DNA from: UBA10364 sp905182675
GTDB taxonomy: Bacteria; Bacteroidota; Bacteroidia; Flavobacteriales; Schleiferiaceae
Assembly (NCBI GenBank): GCA_963933975.1
Contig: CAWVWE010000050.1
Coordinates: 1 to 5,369 of the forward strand
Reading direction: 5' to 3'
Length of the DNA stretch: 5,369 bases
This document shows positions 1 to 5,340 of this stretch, piece by piece; positions within the stretch are counted from its first letter, which is position 1; each line of letters starts with the position of its first letter. The position numbers and the translations under genes are program-made. A model generated the notes under the pieces. That model ran no database searches and was not told the DNA's origin. It was given only the letters and a program-made list of their open reading frames with translations.

Positions 1-3000
1 GCTGTAATCAGCAACATCAATAATGGTAGGGTTTGTATCAACTAAAGTTATAGTCTGAGAACAAGAGTTAAAGTTTCCACATAGGTCAGTCGCTGTCCAA
101 GTTCTTGTGAAATATTCCCCACATTCGATTGGGCTAGTTGAATCAACAAATGTTATTGTCACATCACTGCAGTTATCATCAACTGAAGGTTGTGGGAAGT
201 CGAACTGAGCTACACACTCTAGAGTCTCGTCTTCAGCGCATATGATTTCTGGAGGCGTTGTATCTACTATTGTTATTGTTCTGCTTACTGTAGTTGTGTT
301 TCCACATTCATCAGAAGCTATATATGAGTAAACATAAGTTTGCGGACACTCTTCAGACGAATCTGTGCACAAAACATCTCCATTATCGATTTCTCCATCT
401 ACATAATTTTCATTTATAGAAGATAGTGTCTCTACCATTTGAGATGGTGAATATGTTGTATTACATCCTCCGAACACCTCATTAGCTGTGATAACTATAT
501 CTTCTATTCTCCAGCCGTTAAAAGGTCCACCAATAAAAATTTGATTTTTCAGTAATTGCTCCGACTCACCGAAACCCTCAAATAACTCATCAAACCTTAA
601 AGTTAACGTAATGGCTACCAAATGTCCTGCAAGTGAATTTTCATATCCATCGGGATTAGTAAGATTTTCAAATAGTATCGAAGGAGTTCCTCCTGAAGGA
701 AGAAAACTCTCTACATCAGAGGGAGAAGTTAGCGTCAAAGTGGTTTCACATCCTACAACAAGTGTGTTAGGAAATGCTAAATCAAAATTGACATCCCTAA
801 ACATCCCAGAGTTATTTCCGTTAGCTGGCGCACCCCATCCACCAGGGGTTTGCGTTCTGAATTGTCCACAATCGGCCGTTTCAGTTCCAAGCTCTGTAAC
901 TGTCGTTACTACGTTCACATTAGAACAATTATCTGACCATACTGCTATATACATCGATTCTTCATCTCCGCATTCAATAGTCAAGTTTTCTGGTAATTCT
1001 TCTACAACTGGTGCTGTTGTATCTGGTGTCAATATAAATGTTGAACTACATTCTTCATTTTGGTCACAAGCATCTGTTACGCTATAGCTAATTATTATTG
1101 TCGCTCCAGCGCAAACATTTGATGGCAGTGTTGGAGGATAACTAATATTTTGACCGTCTAGAGTTACTGTATACGTTTCATTTATTGGTTCTGACCCTCC
1201 TGAAAAAGAAAAACCATCTAGCCAAGTATTGAATTCCGTACTTATGACATCAGTACAATTTAATATGACGTCATTTGGACAAGTAACCACGGGGCCATCC
1301 GTGTCTATCAGCGTGATGGTAACGTCCTCAATGTCTAATGGACACTCATCATTACCCCACCTAACCCATATATCATATAAACCAGGCGCTATACCTGTTA
1401 TTGCAGCTGAACCTATAACATCTGAGTAATTATATGGATAAGTTACTCCTCCATCTATTGAGAACTCAATATTAGTTCTATCCGATGAATCTGAGAAATT
1501 AAAAGTTATAGTTCCTGTTTGGTCAATACATGAAGCCTGTGTAGCTGAAGCATTAGCTTCTGGGAAAACGCACAATTCTTCACACGATACGTTAACAGAA
1601 TAAGTGCTTGAACAGCCATTAGAATCTGTTATCACAACACTATATTCTCCTGCACATAATCCGCTTAAATCCTGATTCGTAGAGCCATTACTCCATAAAT
1701 AAGTATAGGGTGCTGATCCTGATATAACTGTTAAATCTATAGTTCCGTCACATGATGGTCCTGGCGTTTCTGTACTGCAGTTATTTTCTTCTAAATCTGT
1801 GTATCCTACAACTGTAAATGGGCCAAATACCTCATCAATTACTGGGCTGTCACACGAAGAATCCAACGTCCCGTGGAGAACCCAATCTCCTTCTTGTGTC
1901 CAAAACTGTGGGTTATTATGCTCATGCCATTGGTCATGGTTTGCATTATCGAAATTAAACGTGTACGATTCACCGTTTTGTAATGTCCATTGTCCTAATG
2001 TATTATCGTGATAATCATAAGCCCCTCCCAATATTCCCGACGTGCCTGTGTACACAAATGTCACTGTTGACAATCCATCTTCACATAAACAATTGTTAGA
2101 ATCATCACCTGAACCTTCACCATCACATACAGTGTTCTCTGAAACTTCAAGTGTAGCTTCAGGTCCATTGGTGTCATCGGTAACTTCTAAATCATAAGTC
2201 GATAAACAACCATTTTCGGCTGTTACTGTAACTGAATAGATTCCAGCGCACAACCCAGTAGCCTCTTGTGTTGTCTGTCCATTACTCCATAGGTAGGTAA
2301 AAGGAGCTTGACCTAAAGTTACGTTAGCAATAGCAGATCCATTACAAGACCCTGAAGTATTTTGATCACCACACCATCCATCTTCTGGAGTTGCTATTCC
2401 TTCTATAATAAACATTATATCTGAAGCATTTGGATCCGGGTTAGGCACAAAATCACCATTACTACTAATTCCATCACCTACATTAGTAGGTTGCGAACAA
2501 GATGTATGACAATCGAAGGAAAAACCATTGACCGTAAATTGCGAATTGGTTCCGAACCTATTGCCATAACCACTTGCGTTAGGGTCCGCTTCGATAAGTA
2601 TAAAATCATTTAAAGAGTGTACACCAGTATATGTAGTGTTGCTATAACCCTCAGTTGAAAACTCAATAGTTGCTGGGCTCGTTGGACCGACATAACGTAA
2701 GTAAAGACCACTAATATGGTCATGATCATCACCGTGCGATTGACAACACTCCTCATCTCCCCCATTATCATTACCTCCATCACACACTGAATTTGGTGTG
2801 CTAGATACAGAAAGGTCAAGGTCACAATCTTCGATAAAATCAAAGGATATGTCAAGAGACCCACAGTTATCTCCTTGGCTATTATCTTGGCTGAAGGAGT
2901 TAACGATTATATTATGTGAACCCAGACCTGCGCTCCAAATACCGTCCTCAGGAAAACTGTAAGCCGCTTCATTATCTGTGAATGACTCATTATCCACTAT

Positions 3001-4371
3001 CCAACTAATACTTTCTATGTTTCCAGAAACATGAGCATCTAAGTAATAAAAATCAGGCAAAATCGTTTGGGTGAGAATGAGGTTATCACCATTATTAATT
3101 GGTCCATAAACAACAGTTCCATCAGAGGAGTCATGAATATAAACTCCATCTAACGTACCACAAGTATTAGTATTCTCACCGCACCATCCATCTTCTGCAG
3201 TTGCTATTCCTTCTATAATAAACATTATATCTGAAGCATTTGGATTCGGATTAGAAACAAAATTACCGTTACTACTGATTCCGTCACCTACATTAGTAGG
3301 ATTTGAACAAGATGTATGACAAGCAAACGTAAGACCATTGACTGTAAAATTTGAATTCGTTCCAAACCTATTGTTGTAACCACTTGCATTAGGGTCCGCT
3401 TCTATAAGTATAAAATCATCAAATGAGTGTGTACCACTATAACTGGTGTTACTGTAGCCTTCAGTTGAAAACTCAATAGTTGCTGGGCTCGTTGGACCGA
3501 CATACCTTAAGTAAAGACCACTTATATGATCATGATCACCGTGCGATTGACAACAATCCGAATTTCCAAAAGAATATTCAGAACCACCTCCGGAACAACT
3601 GATTGTCCATTCCTCAATCTGCTCTTCATCTTCGGTATCCCAAATTTGCCAAATTTGACCATCAGAAACGTTCTTTATAACGGTCTGACCTGATTCAATG
3701 TTTGTTTCATCAGACCAACCACTATCCGAATCATATTTCCACAAAACACGATCTAAGCCACCTTCATTAACAAATGTTACATTGCAATTTGCATTTACAC
3801 GTGATTCCAGATAAAGAGAATTTGAGGTGTCATTATTTTCGATTGGCTCAAATACTCGATCTTCAGAATAATTTGCCGGGTTCTTTCTACCGACATGCCT
3901 TGAATAAAAACCATTGATATGATCATAATCATCACCGTGGGATTGACAACACTCTTCGCCTTCTCCATTATCTCCATCTCCCGAATTTCCAAAATAATAT
4001 CTAGAACTACCTCCGGAACAACTGATTGTCCATTCCTCAATCTTCTCTTCATCTTCTTTATCCCAGATTTGCCAAATTTGGCAATCAGAAACATCTTTTG
4101 TAACGGTCTGACCGGAATCAATATCTGTTTCATCAGAACGAGCACCATCCGAATCATATTTGCACAAAACACGATCTAAGCCACCTTCATTGACAAAGGT
4201 TACAGTGCAATTTACATTAACAGGTGATTCTAGATAGATAGAACTGCAAGTATCGCTGTTTTCGATTGGCTCAAAGACTAGATCTTCAGAATAAATATGG
4301 CTGGCGCCAGTTGCTAAAAAAATACTTACAGCAAAGAAGAATGTTAGACTTGGAGAATAGAATTTTCTCAT
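1..4371 (-). CDS. Giant secreted multidomain surface protein (SprB/HYR repeat adhesin-like), C-terminus outside window
   Basis: One open frame of 1457 codons with no stop before the window edge, so the gene is partial at its 3' end. The start is ATG at 4369-4371: a Sec signal peptide begins there, an in-frame TAG lies eight codons upstream (4396-4398), and the next Met is residue 383. Modules by residue: signal peptide 1-23; A1 27-130; B0 141-167; A2 168-271; B1 273-398; Ig-like spacer about 399-530; B2 542-668; SprB-type repeats 676-732 and 874-929, with a diverged B-like module (763-865) between; divergent SprB-like unit 938-1023; HYR1 1024-1116; HYR2 1118-1371, split by an FRTQTPGGWG domain (1168-1335); HYR3 1372-1447. 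Acidic Gly/Asp/Asn linkers separate the early modules. Such architectures are typical of Bacteroidota adhesins exported by the type IX system and of SprB-like gliding proteins. A cell-surface adhesion or binding role is inferred; the exact function is unknown and no catalytic domain is recognised. Confidence 0.93.
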   Translation of the reverse strand, partial: MRKFYSPSLTFFFAVSIFLATGASHIYSEDLVFEPIENSDTCSSIYLESPVNVNCTVTFVNEGGLDRVLCKYDSDGARSDETDIDSGQTVTKDVSDCQIWQIWDKEDEEKIEEWTISCSGGSSRYYFGNSGDGDNGEGEECCQSHGDDYDHINGFYSRHVGRKNPANYSEDRVFEPIENNDTSNSLYLESRVNANCNVTFVNEGGLDRVLWKYDSDSGWSDETNIESGQTVIKNVSDGQIWQIWDTEDEEQIEEWTISCSGGGSEYSFGNSDCCQSHGDHDHISGLYLRYVGPTSPATIEFSTEGYSNTSYSGTHSFDDFILIEADPNASGYNNRFGTNSNFTVNGLTFACHTSCSNPTNVGDGISSNGNFVSNPNPNASDIMFIIEGIATAEDGWCGENTNTCGTLDGVYIHDSSDGTVVYGPINNGDNLILTQTILPDFYYLDAHVSGNIESISWIVDNESFTDNEAAYSFPEDGIWSAGLGSHNIIVNSFSQDNSQGDNCGSLDISFDFIEDCDLDLSVSSTPNSVCDGGNDNGGDEECCQSHGDDHDHISGLYLRYVGPTSPATIEFSTEGYSNTTYTGVHSLNDFILIEADPNASGYGNRFGTNSQFTVNGFSFDCHTSCSQPTNVGDGISSNGDFVPNPDPNASDIMFIIEGIATPEDGWCGDQNTSGSCNGSAIANVTLGQAPFTYLWSNGQTTQEATGLCAGIYSVTVTAENGCLSTYDLEVTDDTNGPEATLEVSENTVCDGEGSGDDSNNCLCEDGLSTVTFVYTGTSGILGGAYDYHDNTLGQWTLQNGESYTFNFDNANHDQWHEHNNPQFWTQEGDWVLHGTLDSSCDSPVIDEVFGPFTVVGYTDLEENNCSTETPGPSCDGTIDLTVISGSAPYTYLWSNGSTNQDLSGLCAGEYSVVITDSNGCSSTYSVNVSCEELCVFPEANASATQASCIDQTGTITFNFSDSSDRTNIEFSIDGGVTYPYNYSDVIGSAAITGIAPGLYDIWVRWGNDECPLDIEDVTITLIDTDGPVVTCPNDVILNCTDVISTEFNTWLDGFSFSGGSEPINETYTVTLDGQNISYPPTLPSNVCAGATIIISYSVTDACDQNEECSSTFILTPDTTAPVVEELPENLTIECGDEESMYIAVWSDNCSNVNVVTTVTELGTETADCGQFRTQTPGGWGAPANGNNSGMFRDVNFDLAFPNTLVVGCETTLTLTSPSDVESFLPSGGTPSILFENLTNPDGYENSLAGHLVAITLTLRFDELFEGFGESEQLLKNQIFIGGPFNGWRIEDIVITANEVFGGCNTTYSPSQMVETLSSINENYVDGEIDNGDVLCTDSSEECPQTYVYSYIASDECGNTTTVSRTITIVDTTPPEIICAEDETLECVAQFDFPQPSVDDNCSDVTITFVDSTSPIECGEYFTRTWTATDLCGNFNSCSQTITLVDTNPTIIDVADYS
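31..258 (-). other. HYR-type Ig-like domain 3
   Basis: Residues 1372-1447, a compact HYR domain: TPPEIICAEDETLEC, PQPSVDDNCSDVTITFVD, CGEYFTRTWTATDLCGNFNSCSQTITLVD. All the expected cysteines and the TDxCGN motif are present. The next unit begins at DTNPTIIDVADYS and leaves the window at base 1, so the repeat array continues beyond it. Confidence 0.8.
259..1020 (-). other. HYR-type domain 2 interrupted by an inserted FRTQTPGGWG domain
   Basis: The HYR N-half is residues 1118-1164 (TTAPVVEELPENLTIEC, then WSDNCSNVNVVTTV) and the C-half is about 1336-1371 (TYVYSYIASDECGNTTTVSRTITIVD). Between them, residues 1168-1335 form a separate unit bounded by cysteines: CGQFRTQTPGGWGAPANGNN, AFPNTLVVGC, LPSGGTP, LAGHLVAITLTLRFD, IGGPFNGWRIEDI and ANEVFGGC, ending INENYVDG...C. 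I recall the same motif series from other Flavobacteriia surface proteins, but know no function for it. Confidence 0.65.
1024..1302 (-). other. HYR-type Ig-like domain 1
   Basis: Residues 1024-1116. It starts DGPVVTCPNDVILNC and ends ISYSVTDACDQNEECSSTFIL, the standard frame of HYR (hyalin repeat) domains: a DxxxPxxxCPxD opening and a YxxTDxCxNxxxC ending. HYR domains are Ig-like beta sandwiches in extracellular adhesive proteins. The middle is longer than a minimal HYR and carries an extra strand pair around residues 1050-1080. Confidence 0.7.
1582..1752 (-). repeat. SprB-type repeat 2
   Basis: Residues 874-930. CDGTIDLTVISGSAPYTYLWSNGSTN, LSGLCAGEYSVVITDSNGC and STYSVNV closely follow the SprB repeat consensus and match repeat 1, including the unusual CAG turn. 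A third, much more divergent unit (residues 938-1023, about 1303-1560) follows. It keeps ATQASC, GTITFNFS, the FSIDGGVTY strand and a GIAPGLYDIWV turn. Confidence 0.85.
1777..2085 (-). other. Diverged B-like module between the SprB-type repeats
   Basis: Residues 763-865. It starts CEDGLSTVTFVYTG, has a middle TLGQWTLQNGESYTFNF and a His/Trp-rich stretch (HDQWHEHNNPQFW, 812-824), then VLHGTLDSSCDSPV and FGPFTVVGYTDLEENNC. The LxFxYxG start and the H-x(5)-SCDxPV...GxFTVVG end parallel the LYLRYVG and CHTSCSQP features of B1 and B2, so this is probably a distant member of the same module family. The acidic VCDGEGSGDD linker before it parallels the linker before B2. Confidence 0.5.
2176..2346 (-). 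repeat. SprB-type repeat 1
   Basis: Residues 676-732. Consensus elements: CNGSAIANVTLGQAPFTYLWSNGQTT, then TGLCAGIYSVTVTAENGC, then STYDLEVTD. This is the hallmark order (PyTYxWSNGxTT, GLxAGxYxVTVTDxxGC) of the short beta repeats found in the SprB gliding adhesin and many Bacteroidota surface proteins. CAG replaces the more usual PAG in the turn, so Cys707 may pair with another cysteine, perhaps Cys676 or Cys722. Confidence 0.85.
2368..2748 (-). repeat. Module B copy 2 (CHTSCSxP-type surface module)
   Basis: Residues 542-668, the close twin of B1, from CCQSHGDDHDHI to EDGWCG, with the canonical CHTSCSQPTNVGDG core at 621-634. Two DNA stretches are identical to B1: 2389-2435 matches 3199-3245 (47 bp), and 2651-2694 matches 3461-3504 (44 bp). 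They are separated by sequence with scattered silent and missense changes. It is followed directly by the first SprB-type repeat. Confidence 0.82.
2782..3177 (-). other. Ig-like spacer module between B1 and B2
   Basis: Residues 399-530. The pattern (GxxLxL...YYLDAHVSG.IESISWIVDN...NEAAYSF.EDGIWSAGLGSHNIIV..F...G..G...ISFDF) matches a beta-sandwich module common in large Bacteroidota surface proteins, where it reads roughly SVxFxL...T.N.APYal.GD...W....G.yTltatpy. It ends in SSTPNSVCDG and an acidic Gly/Asp linker leading into B2. No function is assigned. Recognition is from memory of the consensus. Confidence 0.55.
3178..3555 (-). repeat. Module B copy 1 (CHTSCSxP-type surface module)
   Basis: Residues 273-398, about 88% identical to B2 (15 substitutions and one missing Asp). 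It starts with the Cys/His/Asp motif CCQSHGDHDHI, continues with a beta-rich LYLRYVGPTSPATIEF segment, and includes FTVNG..F.CHTSCSNP (around 341-358), ending at EDGWCG. The pairing of an LxLxYxG start with an HTSCSxP core recurs in Bacteroidota surface proteins and recalls the uncharacterised DUF7467 family. The family name is from memory and the function is unknown. Confidence 0.8.
3559..3870 (-). repeat. Module A copy 2 (VHL-beta-like, 104 aa)
   Basis: Residues 168-271, in register with A1 141 residues (423 bp) further along the gene. Key residues are F200, N202, W211, G218, G228, G238 and W241. Human VHL has F-x-N (76-78), W88, G93, the PPG glycine, RGHLW and W117. In both, thirteen residues separate the PG/SG glycine from the second tryptophan, and the G-x-x-W spacing is also the same. 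Bacterial VHL-beta-like domains are known as a class. This looks like the more conserved copy because it keeps both core tryptophans. Confidence 0.8.
3871..3951 (-). repeat. B0: truncated copy of the CCQSHGD motif module
   Basis: Residues 141-167 begin CCQSHGDDYDHINGFYSRHVG and match only the first ~25 residues of B1 and B2 (CCQSHGDDHDHISGLYLRYVG). The rest of the B module is absent and the frame passes straight into A2. It also carries substitutions such as L to S and Y to H. The simplest reading is a remnant left when an A-plus-B-start unit was duplicated. It could instead be retained as a Cys/His linker motif. Confidence 0.75.
3982..4293 (-). repeat. Module A copy 1 (VHL-beta-like, 104 aa)
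   Basis: Residues 27-130, from YSEDLVFEP to RYYFGNS. It aligns without gaps to residues 168-271 (A2), with 82 of 104 positions identical by eye. The core VTFVNEGGLDRVL...SGQTV...QIWQIWD resembles the VHL beta domain pattern. Compared with A2, this copy has lost two tryptophans (W211 of A2 is C70 here, W219 is R78) and gained three cysteines (C42, C70, C97). That suggests it has diverged in function or is held by an extra disulfide. The fold assignment rests on motif spacing only. Confidence 0.8.
4303..4371 (-). other. Sec signal peptide of the giant surface protein
   Basis: Residues 1-23. A short basic n-region (MRK) is followed after a few residues by a hydrophobic core (LTFFFAVSIFLA) and a TGA-S signal peptidase I type site, with cleavage probably after A23 or S24. 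There is no lipobox cysteine, so this is not a lipoprotein. Module A1 begins almost at once after the predicted cleavage site, so the VHL-like module would be the exposed N-terminus of the mature protein. Confidence 0.85.
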
Positions 4372-4376
4372 TTGGT

Positions 4377-4390
4377 GGGGGGTTTTTTTT
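4377..4390 (-). other. Homopolymer A8-C6 leader tract just before the start codon
   Basis: On the coding strand the bases before the giant gene's ATG read A8 (4390-4383), C6 (4382-4377), then ACCAA-ATG. No Shine-Dalgarno motif is present, as is common in Bacteroidota. Two adjoining single-base runs at this position could vary in length by slippage and change leader length or translation efficiency. There is no direct evidence of variation in one sequence. Confidence 0.45.
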
Positions 4391-4524
4391 GAAATCTAGA
4401 TCTTAGCCGCTATAAAAATTACGTAAAAAAAAACCAACCTATTACATACGGGTTAAATTAATGTCATTTATCGAATTGTCTAAAATTCAATACATAATTT
4501 TCGATTTTCTTGACCTAAATCATA

Positions 4525-4532
4525 CAAAACTA
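4525..4532 (-). promoter_or_regulatory. Candidate Bacteroidota -7 element for the surface protein gene
   Basis: TAGTTTTG on the minus strand exactly matches the TAnnTTTG -7 consensus of the Bacteroidota primary sigma factor. No TTTG or TTG -33 element sits 17-23 bases upstream, so this is a weak call. Initiation a few bases downstream would give a leader of roughly 150 nt. Confidence 0.25.
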
Positions 4533-4565
4533 AGCTACGAAAATAAATGATATAATTAGATTTCT

Positions 4566-4617
4566 AAAAATTAATGGGCAGTAAATTGATTTTTATCGAA
4601 ATAAAAAGAGCATTAAT
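4566..4617 (-). terminator. Probable rpe transcription terminator
   Basis: Starting just downstream of the rpe stop codon, the minus strand has a perfect 7-bp stem TTTTTAT / ATAAAAA closed by a TTCG tetraloop (4590-4607). This sits inside a second perfect inverted repeat, ATTAATG (4611-4617) with CATTAAT (4570-4576), which runs directly into TTTT (4569-4566). The structure would be AT-rich and weak, but the UUCG loop and trailing T run support termination. It implies that the surface protein gene has its own promoter. Confidence 0.5.
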
Positions 4618-4621
4618 TCGG

Positions 4622-5269
4622 CTACTTTTTTAGTTCAGCTATGGTTTTCGTAGGGTTGTCAGACTTAAACACAGTAGACCCTGCTACCAAAACATCTGCT
4701 CCATGATTTAGGAGTTTTGTGTAATTTTCTAAATTAACTCCTCCATCAATTTCTATTAAGGCAGAACTATTTTTACTCAGAATCAACTCTTTTAATCGGC
4801 TCACTTTTTCGTACGTATTTTCTATAAAATCTTGACCACCAAAGCCTGGGTTTACGCTCATAATGCACACTAAATCTACATCTTGAATAATTTCTTCAAT
4901 AGAAGAAAGTGATGTATGCGGATTTAAAGCTACACCAGCCTTCATTCCCGAGTTATGAATAGACTGGATTATTCTATGCCCATGATTTTCTGCTTCTATG
5001 TGATACGTATAATAATCTGCTCCAAGATCTGCATACACCTGTACATATCTGTCTGGCTGCTGAATCATTAAATGAACATCTAATGTTTTTTTAGCCTCTT
5101 TAGCTATAGCTCCTACTAAAGGCATTCCAAAAGATATGTTTGGCACAAACAATCCATCCATTATGTCTAAATGAAACCAATCTGCCTGGCTGTCATTTAC
5201 CATTTGAATATCCTTACTAAGGTTTAAGAAATCTGCTGCAAGAATTGAAGGGGCTATTTTATGACTCAT
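4622..5269 (-). CDS. rpe: Ribulose-phosphate 3-epimerase
   Basis: A 215-residue TIM-barrel enzyme of normal family length that interconverts D-ribulose 5-phosphate and D-xylulose 5-phosphate in the cytoplasmic pentose phosphate pathway. Visible signatures in order: IAPSILAADF (S8); WFHLDIMDGLFVPNISFG with H33, D35, M37 and D38; DVHLMI with H66; HIEAENH; GVALNPHT; MSVNPGFGGQ (137-146) for the phosphate loop; IEIDGGV with D175; and VAGSTVF. H33, D35, H66 and D175 are the expected divalent metal ligands, and D35 and D175 are the acid/base pair, so the enzyme looks intact. The ATG start gives the standard N-terminus. It lies upstream of the surface protein gene on the same strand, but the 250-bp gap and the intervening hairpin argue against an operon. 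Confidence 0.98.
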   Translation of the reverse strand: MSHKIAPSILAADFLNLSKDIQMVNDSQADWFHLDIMDGLFVPNISFGMPLVGAIAKEAKKTLDVHLMIQQPDRYVQVYADLGADYYTYHIEAENHGHRIIQSIHNSGMKAGVALNPHTSLSSIEEIIQDVDLVCIMSVNPGFGGQDFIENTYEKVSRLKELILSKNSSALIEIDGGVNLENYTKLLNHGADVLVAGSTVFKSDNPTKTIAELKK

Positions 5270-5290
5270 TACGATCTTTTTTGTTTATTA

Positions 5291-5319
5291 CAAAGGGAAG
5301 ACATCAGGTTCATTGCAAC
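5291..5319 (-). promoter_or_regulatory. Weak promoter candidate for rpe
   Basis: The minus strand shows GTTG (5319-5316), a 17-bp spacer, then TCCCTTTG (5298-5291). This resembles the Bacteroidota -33 TTTG / -7 TAnnTTTG pair, with one mismatch in each element. It would give a leader of roughly 15 nt before the rpe ATG. A small inverted repeat, TTTGT-AATAA-ACAAA (5280-5294), overlaps its downstream edge. Confidence 0.25.
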
Positions 5320-5322
5320 GCT

Positions 5323-5340
5323 AAAAAAAAGACTGTCTTT
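5323..5340 (-). terminator. Short palindrome with T-run, possible terminator of the upstream gene
   Basis: The minus strand reads AAAGACAGTCTTT (a perfect palindrome around a central A, 5328-5340), continuing into a T tract of eight (5330-5323). It could be a very small intrinsic terminator (5-bp stem, 3-base loop) for a gene beyond the right edge, or an operator-like site upstream of rpe. The stem is short and AT-rich, so the call is tentative. I see no coding sequence in 5270-5369. Confidence 0.3.

Noticed and set aside
611..1429. Open frames on the plus strand (611-1087, 1229-1429)
   Set aside because: They lie opposite the continuous minus-strand frame. Their translations are low-complexity Ser/Thr/Val text with no motif, as expected from the antisense of Asn/Asp/Thr-rich repeats.
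1799..2011. Plus-strand open frame, 70 codons
   Set aside because: Antisense to the diverged B-like module; no recognisable domain, no start signal, and the opposite strand is clearly coding.
2610..2864. Minus-strand 84-codon frame that looks hydrophobic
   Set aside because: An out-of-frame reading of module B2 and the preceding spacer; the main frame runs straight through it.
3795..4179. Overlapping short frames on both strands, some with membrane-like stretches
   Set aside because: They are off-frame readings of the A1/B0/A2 repeats. Similar off-frame strings recur opposite the other copies, so they are by-products of the repeats.
2368..4293. Direct repeats considered as a CRISPR array or transposon ends
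   Set aside because: The repeats are long (about 310-380 bp), preserve one reading frame and encode protein modules. There are no short regular repeats with unique spacers and no transposase.
1..4371. Possible frameshift or pseudogene in the large frame
   Set aside because: All 1457 codons read without a stop, and module signatures stay in one frame from signal peptide to window edge.
4422..4460. AACC...GGTT followed by T9 upstream of the adhesin gene, as a second terminator
   Set aside because: The stem is only four base pairs with an 11-base loop; too weak to call despite the T tract.
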